Assembly (NCBI RefSeq): GCF_014842075.1 | Contig: NZ_JACYVA010000010.1 | Location: forward strand, 1-54,058 | Length of the DNA: 54,058 bases | Direction: 5' to 3' | Source of the DNA: Sphingomonas sp. CFBP 13720 | Lineage (GTDB): Bacteria; Pseudomonadota; Alphaproteobacteria; Sphingomonadales; Sphingomonadaceae | In this document: piece by piece, positions 47,402 through 54,058 of the stretch | How the letters are laid out: every line of letters begins with the position of its first letter | How positions within the stretch are numbered: position 1 is the stretch's first letter | Notes under the pieces: model-generated | What the model saw: only the letters and a program-made list of their open reading frames with translations | Database searches by the model: none | Told to the model about the DNA's origin: nothing | Translations under genes and position numbers: made by a program

Positions 47402-48337
47402 ATGGACCCCATTCTATCGATCCGCGGCGTCGCCAAGACCTACAAGTCGGGCACGACCGCATTGTCCCCCACCGACCTCGATATCGCGAAGGGTGAGATC
47501 TTCGCACTGCTCGGCCCCAATGGCGCGGGCAAGACGACCCTCATCAGCATCGTGTGCGGGATCGTCGTGCCGTCCGCCGGCACGATCACCGCCGCCGGAT
47601 ACGACACGGTACGTGATTACCGCCAGACGCGGATGCGCATCGGGCTGGTGCCGCAGGAATTGCTGACCGACGCGTTCGAAAGTGTGCAGGCCACCGTGAA
47701 TTTCTCGCGTCGGCTGTTCGGCAAGCATGCCGATCCGGCGTTCGTCGAGAAACTGCTGCGCGACCTGTCGCTATGGGACAAGCGCACCGCCAAGATCCAG
47801 GAACTGTCGGGCGGCATGAAGCGCCGGGTGATGATCGCAAAGGCGCTGTCACATGAACCCGACATCCTGTTCCTCGACGAACCGACCGCCGGGGTCGACG
47901 TGGAGTTGCGCCGCGACATGTGGCGGTTGGTCCACGAACTGCGCGCGCGCGGCGTCACCATCATCCTGACGACGCATTATATCGAGGAAGCGGAGGAAAT
48001 GGCGGATCGCGTCGGCGTGATCGCGAAGGGCAAGCTGATCCTCGTCGAGGAGAAACAGGCGCTGATGCGCAAGCTGGGCCGCAAGACGATGACGCTGACG
48101 CTGGCCGAACCGCTCGATGCAGTGCCGGCAGCGCTGGCGGAATGGAACCTGTCGCTGGCCGACGAAGGTCATATGCTGGCGTATGAATTCGACGCTACGG
48201 CCGAGGATAACGGCGTGCGCGCGCTGCTGCGCGCGGTCGACGATGCGCATATCGGGTGGAAGGACGTATCCACCCGCCAGTCGAGCCTTGAGGATATCTT
48301 CGTCGGGCTGGTTCATGAACAGGAGGGCCGGGCATGA
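47402..48337 (+). CDS. ABC-2-type transporter ATP-binding protein
   Basis: A 311-residue ABC ATPase. Walker A is GPNGAGKTT, the Q loop VPQELL, the signature [16 protein letters not shown] and Walker [13 protein letters not shown]; the C-terminal extension is typical of the YadG/NodI drug/polysaccharide export branch. It is coupled by a 4-bp overlap (ATGA) to the permease gene. The exported substrate is not known. Confidence 0.94.
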   Translation: MDPILSIRGVAKTYKSGTTALSPTDLDIAKGEIFALLGPNGAGKTTLISIVCGIVVPSAGTITAAGYDTVRDYRQTRMRIGLVPQELLTDAFESVQATVNFSRRLFGKHADPAFVEKLLRDLSLWDKRTAKIQELSGGMKRRVMIAKALSHEPDILFLDEPTAGVDVELRRDMWRLVHELRARGVTIILTTHYIEEAEEMADRVGVIAKGKLILVEEKQALMRKLGRKTMTLTLAEPLDAVPAALAEWNLSLADEGHMLAYEFDATAEDNGVRALLRAVDDAHIGWKDVSTRQSSLEDIFVGLVHEQEGRA

Positions 48338-49101
48338 CGTTCAACTGGCACGGCGTGCTCGCCATCTATCGGTTCGAACTGGCGCGGTTCGGGCGCACGA
48401 TCTGGACGTCGCTGCTGACCCCGGTCATCACCACGTCGCTGTATTTCGTTGTGTTCGGATCGGCGATCGGCAGCCGCATGACCGAAGTGTCGGGCGTGCC
48501 GTACGGTGCGTTCATCGTGCCGGGGCTGATGATGCTGACGATGTTCACCGAAAGCATCTTCAACGCCAGCTTCGGCATCTTCATGCCGAAATGGTCGGGC
48601 ACGATCTACGAACTGCTGTCCGCGCCGGTATCGACGTTCGAAACATTGGTCGGCTATGTCGGCGCGGCGGCGACCAAATCGGTGATCGTCGGCCTGGTCA
48701 TCTTCGCGACCGCGCACCTGTTCGTCGACCTGCACATCGCGCATCCGTTCTGGATGGTCGCGTTCCTGTTGCTGGTGGCGGTCACCTTCTGCCTGTTCGG
48801 GTTCATCCTCGGGCTGTGGGCCAAGGGGTTTGAACAGTTGCAGGTCGTGCCGCTGCTGGTCGTGACGCCGCTGACATTTCTGGGCGGGGCGTTCTATTCG
48901 ATCGACATGCTGCCCGGCGCATGGCGCACGATCAGCCTGTTCAACCCGGTCGTCTATCTCATCAGCGGGTTTCGCTGGACGTTTTTCGGCATTGGCGACG
49001 TGCCGGTGGCGGCCAGCCTTGCCGCGACCTTCGGGTTCCTGTGTGTTTGTCTGATCGTGATCGCAGCGATCTTCCGCACCGGATGGCGGTTGAAGAATTA
49101 G
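48334..49101 (+). CDS. ABC-2-type transporter permease
   Basis: A 255-residue membrane protein with six predicted hydrophobic segments. The ABC-2 features include [17 protein letters not shown] and [19 protein letters not shown], followed by [13 protein letters not shown]. It matches the YadH-type partner of the preceding ATPase, forming a homodimeric exporter. An SDR gene follows after 10 bp. Confidence 0.94.
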   Translation: MTFNWHGVLAIYRFELARFGRTIWTSLLTPVITTSLYFVVFGSAIGSRMTEVSGVPYGAFIVPGLMMLTMFTESIFNASFGIFMPKWSGTIYELLSAPVSTFETLVGYVGAAATKSVIVGLVIFATAHLFVDLHIAHPFWMVAFLLLVAVTFCLFGFILGLWAKGFEQLQVVPLLVVTPLTFLGGAFYSIDMLPGAWRTISLFNPVVYLISGFRWTFFGIGDVPVAASLAATFGFLCVCLIVIAAIFRTGWRLKN

Positions 49102-49111
49102 GAGCAACGAC

Positions 49112-49891
49112 ATGGATCTGGGAATCAGGAGCCGCCGGGCGATCGTCTGTGCATCCAGTGCCGGGCTTGGCCGGGCCTGCGCACTGGAACTGGCGCGCGC
49201 GGGCGTGGACGTGTGGATCAACGGCCGCGATGCCGCGAAGCTTGCCGCTACGGCTGCGGCGATCCGTGCGGAGACGGGCGTCACGGTGACCGAGGTCGTC
49301 GCCGACCTGTCGACCGATGCGGGCCGCGCGGCGTTGCTGGCCGCGTGTCCCGATCCCGATATCCTCGTCAACAACAATGGCGGCCCGCCGGTGCGGCCCT
49401 ATACCGACCTCGACGCCGATGGCATCCGCGCCGGGCTGGAGGCGAATTTCGTGACCCCCGCGCTGCTGCTTCAGGCAGTGTTGCCCGGCATGGTCGAACG
49501 CGGCTTCGGCCGGGTGGTCAATATCACCTCCGGGTCGGTCAAGATGCCGCTGCCCGGACTCGACCTGTCCAGCGGCGCGCGTGCCGGGCTGACGGGCTTC
49601 GTCGCCGGTATTGCGCGACAGGTCGCCCATGCCGGCGTGACGATCAATGCGCTGCTCCCCGGATCGTTCGACACCGCGCGCATCGCATCGATGACGCAGG
49701 CGGCGGCAGACAGGAACGGCACGACGCAGGAGGAAGAACGCGCAAAACGCGCCGCGTCGATCCCGGCGGGCCGGATCGGCGACCCGGCCGAATTCGGTGC
49801 GACCTGCGCGTTCCTGTGTTCGGACAAGGCAGGGTTCATTACCGGACAGAGCCTGTTGATCGACGGGGGTGTGTTTCCCGGGATCATGTGA
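49112..49891 (+). CDS. SDR-family protein without the canonical Tyr-Lys pair
   Basis: A 259-residue Rossmann protein. The nucleotide loop is ASSAGLGRACA, with INGRD and VNNNGGPP, and a C-terminal GQSLLIDGG. The catalytic Ser is present (ITSGSV), but the usual Tyr-x3-Lys is replaced by LSSGARAGL. A known group of FabG-like SDRs shares this change. It may bind NAD(P) without normal hydride-transfer chemistry or use another residue. It is probably co-transcribed with the ABC genes (10 bp gap, GGAGCAA site). Confidence 0.88.
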   Translation: MDLGIRSRRAIVCASSAGLGRACALELARAGVDVWINGRDAAKLAATAAAIRAETGVTVTEVVADLSTDAGRAALLAACPDPDILVNNNGGPPVRPYTDLDADGIRAGLEANFVTPALLLQAVLPGMVERGFGRVVNITSGSVKMPLPGLDLSSGARAGLTGFVAGIARQVAHAGVTINALLPGSFDTARIASMTQAAADRNGTTQEEERAKRAASIPAGRIGDPAEFGATCAFLCSDKAGFITGQSLLIDGGVFPGIM

Positions 49892-49916
49892 TCTGAGGAC
49901 TTTGGAAGAAGGTGGG

Positions 49917-50109
49917 TCACGCGAAGGCGCGAAGGCGCAAAGAGAGGGTGGCCCACCAATCGTCCCGCGCAAGCGAGACCGCCCTGTAGAGGCCAACCAC
50001 GCAGGGCCAAGCCGCCGGCGCGGCAATGCTGTCTGAAAAGTCCACCTCTCTGCGCCTCCGCACGAACCGATCTTCTGTTTCCTCCTCGCGCCTTCGCGCC
50101 TTCGCGTGA
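49917..50109. mobile_element. MITE-like element with 22-bp inverted ends
   Basis: The left end, 49917-49938, and right end, 50088-50109, are perfect 22-bp inverted copies; the ends read TCACGCGAAGGCG inward. Further inside, AGAGAGGGTGG and CCACCTCTCT also pair loosely. No transposase is encoded. The roughly 193-bp unit fills the gap between the SDR gene and the AsmA-type gene. It could be a non-autonomous transposable element or a large bidirectional terminator. The minus-strand frame through it is repeat-derived. Confidence 0.65.
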
Positions 50110-50144
50110 AAGACCTCACACGAAACACACCCAACCACCCGCGG

Positions 50145-52265
50145 TCAGAAGATCCCGAGGAACCGCTTGCGCTGCGTCTTACGCTCGCCCTTGTTCGTAC
50201 GGCCATCCTCAGCCTTGGCAGTCGTTCCGCGACCGACATCGTTCCGCGCTTCGCCACCCTTGGTCCGCTGCGCCCGTGCCGTCGCGCCTGCTAGTATCGG
50301 ACCGCAAGCCGCGCCCTTGGCATCGCCCGGATCGACGAACGCCAGCACGCCCGCGACCGGCGTTGCGACCAACGCAAGGCCGAGCGCGGCACCCGCGCGC
50401 CCGACCAATTCGGGGCTGACAACCGAATAGGATGGCGCGGCAAAGTAACCGCCGACCCCGACCGGCGACTGTCCGGCCAGCAGTGAGAAGCGCTTGGAAT
50501 CGGCACGAAACGCGAGGTCGATCGACTCGTTGCGGAAACTGAACCCGCCGCGCCCGATCATCACGTTCTTCTGCGTGTCGATCAGGATCGGGTCGGCAGC
50601 GGCCACACCACGGCGGACGGTGAAGCCGATCAACCCGCAATTGATCCGCACCGGTTCCTTCAACCGCCCTTCGAACATCTTCTGCGCGAAGGTGCCGAGG
50701 TCGAGTTCGGACAACTGGACGTTGCGCGTCCAGAAGCTGCCGGCGGGGAGGATCACTGCGATCCGGCCATCGGCGGACCCGAGCGACGCCTGCACCGTAT
50801 CGCCGGTTCCCGTCAGCCGGACCCGTGCCTTCACCGTGCCGCTGGTCCCGGCCTCCTCGACCCCCCATCCCGCCAGCAACTGCCCCATCGGCGTTGGCGA
50901 CAGCCGAATGTCATAGTCGGTGACGGCGGGGCGTTTGCGTGCGTCGATGACGATATCCGACGCGACATTGCCCCGTGCCATCGCGAAGGTCAGCGGCGAC
51001 AGTTTCAGCAGCCGGTCGTTCAGATCGAGCGTCAGGTCGACGTCCGATACCGGCAGGCTGCGCGCGCGGACCGTGCCGACCTTGTACCGGACCTTCGCGT
51101 CGAAATTGCGGAGCGCCTCGACGTTCAGCTGCGCATCGGGCAGCATCCGCGGGCGGCCCCCTTCGCGCTCGATCAAGCCTGCCGCGCCCTGTGCCTCGAC
51201 GCGTTCGAGGTCGTATCCGACGAACGCCGACACATCGACGATATCCAGCGTCCGCGTCGTCAGGTCGGCGGTCAGCAACAGCCGGGGTTCCCGCTGCGTC
51301 ACCGTCAGGCTGCCGGCCAGATCGCTCTGTCCGAACGTTCCGCGCAGCCGCGTGAACTTCCAGTCGGCGTCGTCCTTGGTCATCCGCCCGGTCAGGCGAT
51401 AGGTGCGCGTATCGGGCGTCGCGATGCCGAGCACCGCGAACAGTTCCGCGATATTCCGCCCGCGCAGCCGCAGTGCGAGGTCAGCGCCGTCGAGTTGGGT
51501 CGGACCGGGCAGCGTCCCAGTAACGTCGGCGACCGAGCGCGCGACCTCGATCCGTGCGGTCAGGCGGTTCTGTCCGCCCTTGATCGTGGCGTTGGGCGAT
51601 TGCAGCGCGCCAGCCACCCGGAACAACCGCGCCCGAACCGTACCACGACCGGTGAAGCGGATGGCGCTGTCGAATCGGGTGTCGCTGGTTTCCACCGTTT
51701 GCAACGCGAGACGCGCGTCGAGCACGAATTGCGGATCGCGGTATCGAATCTGCGTATCGCGGAAGCGTCCCGCGCGCACGACGGGCAGTTCGAGCTTCTT
51801 TCCCTTCATGCCCGGCTCGCCAAAGGTCCAGCTGTTCCGTCGCCGTGCCGCATCCCAACGTAGATCGGCGCGCGCGCCGTGAAGTTCGAGCCAGTTGACC
51901 CGCCGCCGCCCGAACAGAAAGGTCAGCGTCGCGACCGAACTGTCGATCCGTCCGGCTTCGAACAGATTGCCGCCGCCCGCCCATGCCGGGTTGGATACCG
52001 ACAATCCCTCTGCGTAGAATTTCAGATTGATCGGATTGAAATAGAACTGGAAATCGCCCGCGACGCGCACCGTACGTCCGCTTTGCGACGATGCGATCCG
52101 TTCGAACGTTCCTTTCAGGAACCGCCCTTTCGTAACGAACAGGACAAGCCACGCAAGCAACAGCGCGGCAAGGACTCCGCCGAGTACCCGGAGCGCAATC
52201 TTGCGCCAGTCGCGTCGCTGACGGTTCGGCCCAACACTATCGATCGTCGACGGAACTTCGGCCAT
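50145..52265 (-). CDS. AsmA-family envelope protein
   Basis: A 706-residue protein. A basic N-terminus, one membrane anchor (about 24-45) and a long periplasmic beta-rich body follow. The AsmA start motif (VRVAGDFQFYFNPINLKFYAEGL type) directly follows the anchor; the AsmA_2-like region near the C-terminus contains GLIGFTVRRGVA and the family's cysteine (INCGL). The tail is Lys/Arg-rich. AsmA-like proteins (TamB, YhdP) are now seen as bridges that move phospholipids to the outer membrane; the role here is by analogy. The start is ATG 52265, divergent from rpmI. Confidence 0.88.
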   Translation of the reverse strand: MAEVPSTIDSVGPNRQRRDWRKIALRVLGGVLAALLLAWLVLFVTKGRFLKGTFERIASSQSGRTVRVAGDFQFYFNPINLKFYAEGLSVSNPAWAGGGNLFEAGRIDSSVATLTFLFGRRRVNWLELHGARADLRWDAARRRNSWTFGEPGMKGKKLELPVVRAGRFRDTQIRYRDPQFVLDARLALQTVETSDTRFDSAIRFTGRGTVRARLFRVAGALQSPNATIKGGQNRLTARIEVARSVADVTGTLPGPTQLDGADLALRLRGRNIAELFAVLGIATPDTRTYRLTGRMTKDDADWKFTRLRGTFGQSDLAGSLTVTQREPRLLLTADLTTRTLDIVDVSAFVGYDLERVEAQGAAGLIEREGGRPRMLPDAQLNVEALRNFDAKVRYKVGTVRARSLPVSDVDLTLDLNDRLLKLSPLTFAMARGNVASDIVIDARKRPAVTDYDIRLSPTPMGQLLAGWGVEEAGTSGTVKARVRLTGTGDTVQASLGSADGRIAVILPAGSFWTRNVQLSELDLGTFAQKMFEGRLKEPVRINCGLIGFTVRRGVAAADPILIDTQKNVMIGRGGFSFRNESIDLAFRADSKRFSLLAGQSPVGVGGYFAAPSYSVVSPELVGRAGAALGLALVATPVAGVLAFVDPGDAKGAACGPILAGATARAQRTKGGEARNDVGRGTTAKAEDGRTNKGERKTQRKRFLGIF

Positions 52266-52431
52266 TTCACCACAACCGTTCGCATGCCCGACGGGTTCCG
52301 GCACGCTGCGGCGGTTGCGTTCGCGGCACGCATGGGTTAGGGGCGCGCTCTTTCCACGACCTTTCGGGATTCGCCCGGCCATCTGGGGCTGCCGCGGCAA
52401 TCCGCACGTCGTGATTTACGAGGAGACCAAA

Positions 52432-52635
52432 ATGCCCAAGCTCAAGACCAAGAGCGGCGTTAAGAAGCGCTTCAAGCTCACCGCCACCGGCAAGATCAAG
52501 CACGGTGTCGCGGGCAAGCGCCACCGCCTAATTTCGCACAACGCCAAGTACATCCGCCAGAATCGCGGTACTTCGGTACTGGCCGACGCCGACACTGCCC
52601 GTGTCAAGGCGTGGGCGCCCTACGGCCTTCGTTAA
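52432..52635 (+). CDS. rpmI: Ribosomal protein bL35
   Basis: A 67-residue basic protein, MPKLKTKSGVKKRFKLT at the start, with the family's HRLISHN-type motif. AGGAGA 5-10 bp upstream fixes the start. rplT follows 13 bp later. infC, often directly upstream, is not here: the AsmA-type gene points the other way. Confidence 0.98.
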   Translation: MPKLKTKSGVKKRFKLTATGKIKHGVAGKRHRLISHNAKYIRQNRGTSVLADADTARVKAWAPYGLR

Positions 52636-52648
52636 GGAGTACTGAAAC

Positions 52649-53026
52649 ATGGCACGCATCAAGCGCGGTACGACCACGAAGGCGAAGCACAAGCGGATTT
52701 TGGATCTGGCGAAGGGCTATTATGGCCGTCGCAAGAACACGATCCGCATCGCACGCCAGGCCGTCGAAAAGGCCGGCCAGTACGCCTATCGCGATCGCAA
52801 GGTGAAGAAGCGGACCTTCCGTGGCCTGTGGATCCAGCGCATCAACGCTGGTGTCCGGGCGGAAGGCATTACCTATTCGCAGTTCATGCACGGCTGCAAG
52901 CTGGCGGGCATCGAACTGGACCGGAAGGTCCTGGCCGACATCGCAATGCACGAGGAAGCCGCCTTCAAGGCGATCGTCGCGCAGGCAAAGGCGGCCCTGC
53001 CGGAACAGGCTGCCGTCGCCGCATAA
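52649..53026 (+). CDS. rplT: Ribosomal protein bL20
   Basis: A 125-residue protein. [19 protein letters not shown] opens the long basic N-terminal helix that threads into 23S rRNA. The globular C-terminal domain contains [11 protein letters not shown]. In several bacteria L20 represses its own operon by binding the mRNA leader; that is possible here but not visible. AAGGAG lies about 10 bp upstream. A strong terminator follows. Confidence 0.98.
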   Translation: MARIKRGTTTKAKHKRILDLAKGYYGRRKNTIRIARQAVEKAGQYAYRDRKVKKRTFRGLWIQRINAGVRAEGITYSQFMHGCKLAGIELDRKVLADIAMHEEAAFKAIVAQAKAALPEQAAVAA

Positions 53027-53052
53027 CGCGTACGATAGCCGTTCAGGGTTCG

Positions 53053-53086
53053 AAACGCCGGCGGGGCAACCCGCCGGCGTTTTTCG
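53053..53086 (+). terminator. Intrinsic terminator of rpmI-rplT
   Basis: A 13-bp perfect stem (53053-53065 with 53070-53082) with the tetraloop GCAA, followed by a T tract (80-84), 26 bp after rplT. Confidence 0.93.
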
Positions 53087-53441
53087 TTGGTTGGCCCCCG
53101 TGCGACCGCAACCTGCCCTGCTCGTCATTCCGGCGAAGTCGCATGATGGACCGGGCGGATCCGCGCTCTTCGCGAACCCTGCGCCTACGCGTTGGCGAAC
53201 CTGCACCATGACACGCTCTGGCAGTGGCGTCCGGCGCACTCATCGGAACCGCGCCGCCCTCACCGAACGCTTCGCTACCCCCGCCTTTCCGCTGCGAAAA
53301 GCAGATCAAGGATTGGCGTCGCAACAGCAAATCACGTTGGTCGTGCCAGTCACTTCCCACTGGTCCGACGTCGCCTCGGGGCTAGGCTTCGCGTCGCATA
53401 CGCAATACAGCGACCAGCATACCTGACGTCCTGGAGCCGAT
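53087..53441. other. Leader region before pheS
   Basis: No gene is convincing in these 355 bp. CGTCATTCCGGCGAAG near 53122 is a degenerate half of the family A palindrome. The pheS promoter should lie here, but I cannot place it. Short frames in the region have no protein character. Confidence 0.5.
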
Positions 53442-54058
53442 GTGACCCCCGATCTCGACCAATTGCGCGCCGATCTGCTCGCCGCCATCGATGCATCTTC
53501 GGGCATCGATGCGCTGGAGGCGGTGCGTGTCCATGCGCTGGGCAAGCAAGGTGCCGTCACCGGCCTGCTCAAGACGCTGGGCGGCCTGTCGCCCGACGAG
53601 CGGCAGACGGTGGCTCCGCGCATCCATGCGTTGCGCGAAGCGGTGTCGGACGCGATCGGGACGCGCAAGGCCGATCTGGAGGCGCGCGTGCTGGCCGCGA
53701 AGCTGGCGTCGGAACGCGTCGACCTGACCCTGCCCGCCGACCCCGTCCTGTCTGGCGGCGTGCATCCGGTGTCGCAGGTGCTGGACGAACTGGCGGAAAT
53801 TTTCGCCGATCTGGGCTTCGCCGTCGCGACCGGGCCGGAGATCGAGGACGACTGGCATAATTTCACCGCGCTCAACATTCCCGAAACGCACCCGGCCCGC
53901 GCGATGCACGACACGTTCTACGCGCAGCGCCGAAGCCCGCAGGGCGAGGAAACCGCAAGCGCTGCCGGCGCTGCCCCGGCAGCGTCCGACGACGGTGGCT
54001 TTGCCACCGGCGGCCCTGCCTCGGCCCCCGCCGGGCAAAGCCCGTCGCCGTCGGGCGG
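53442..54058 (+). CDS. pheS: Phenylalanyl-tRNA synthetase alpha subunit (5' part, runs off window)
   Basis: The first 205 codons are present. The N-terminal coiled-coil (LDQLRADLLAAIDA, then GKQGAVTGLLKTLGGL) leads into the class II catalytic domain: HPVSQVLDELAEIFADLGF, GPEIEDDWHNF, ALNIPETHPARAMHDTFY. After FY, where other PheS proteins go straight on to the aminoacylation core, there is instead a Gly/Ala/Pro/Ser-rich stretch of at least 40 residues, in frame and encoded by GC-rich hairpins. The start is GTG 53442, with GGAG 7 bp upstream; the ATG two bases earlier is in another frame. The rest lies beyond the window. Confidence 0.93.
   Translation, partial: MTPDLDQLRADLLAAIDASSGIDALEAVRVHALGKQGAVTGLLKTLGGLSPDERQTVAPRIHALREAVSDAIGTRKADLEARVLAAKLASERVDLTLPADPVLSGGVHPVSQVLDELAEIFADLGFAVATGPEIEDDWHNFTALNIPETHPARAMHDTFYAQRRSPQGEETASAAGAAPAASDDGGFATGGPASAPAGQSPSPSG

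Noticed and set aside
49917..50138. 73-codon minus-strand frame with AKARRREE
   Set aside because: Encoded by the inverted-repeat element itself; a common spurious translation.

Overview
The window is high-GC, densely coded chromosomal DNA. It points to an alphaproteobacterium of the sphingomonad group (Sphingomonas-like). The evidence is the lptCAB-rpoN cluster, an FzlA-type glutathione-transferase homologue, class I lysyl-tRNA synthetase, an RNase E with a long charged tail, a split HisZ regulatory subunit, a MucR-family regulator, an HWE-type histidine kinase and abundant short palindromic intergenic repeats. No plasmid, prophage, insertion-sequence transposase or CRISPR array is visible. 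The content is mostly housekeeping.

Layout. 1-533 has no gene but carries an 8-bp tandem repeat. 534-3066: a Gly-rich double cold-shock protein, a TerC membrane protein and an RNase D-type exonuclease. 3059-6686: the LPS-transport genes lptC-lptA-lptB and rpoN (sigma-54). 7013-8966: an unknown exported protein, fzlA and a YdjM-like membrane protein. 9053-11014: a GH84 hexosaminidase. 11090-17792: the glutamate synthase operon gltD-(DUF2059)-gltB. 17945-19681: uppP and an NDUFA9-like dehydrogenase, followed by tRNA-Leu(CAG). 20124-25881: a YciE/F ferritin-like protein, a HisN-type phosphatase, an outer-membrane phospholipase A, a periplasmic peroxiredoxin, a GntR/FCD regulator, an extensin-like lipoprotein and a LOG-family protein.

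25976-33359: lysK, a bestrophin-like protein, a small unknown protein, a DinG-type Fe-S helicase, a SixA-type phosphatase and hisZ. 33396-35539: a MucR-type regulator lacking its zinc cysteine, and a PAS-PAS-HWE kinase. 35762-40313: rne and a cell-wall amidase. 40602-43409: the serine pathway serC-serA. 43591-49891: a lone receiver protein, an M48 protease/TPR protein with a DsbA-like partner, an M19-like protein, a two-gene ABC exporter and a divergent SDR. 50145-54058: an AsmA-family protein, then rpmI-rplT and the start of pheS.

Many genes form translationally coupled pairs with 4-8 bp stop/start overlaps: rnd-lptC-lptA, gltD-DUF2059-gltB, dinG-sixA, M48-dsbA and the ABC pair. Most convergent gene ends carry strong GC-rich hairpins.

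No clearly new multi-gene system is evident. The most unusual items are: an AT-richer DUF2059 gene coupled inside the glutamate synthase operon; a hairpin-rich in-frame insertion in pheS at the window edge; a MITE-like element with 22-bp inverted ends; the octanucleotide tandem repeat; a zinc-less MucR variant; and two enzyme homologues (M19 and SDR) that have lost canonical catalytic residues.
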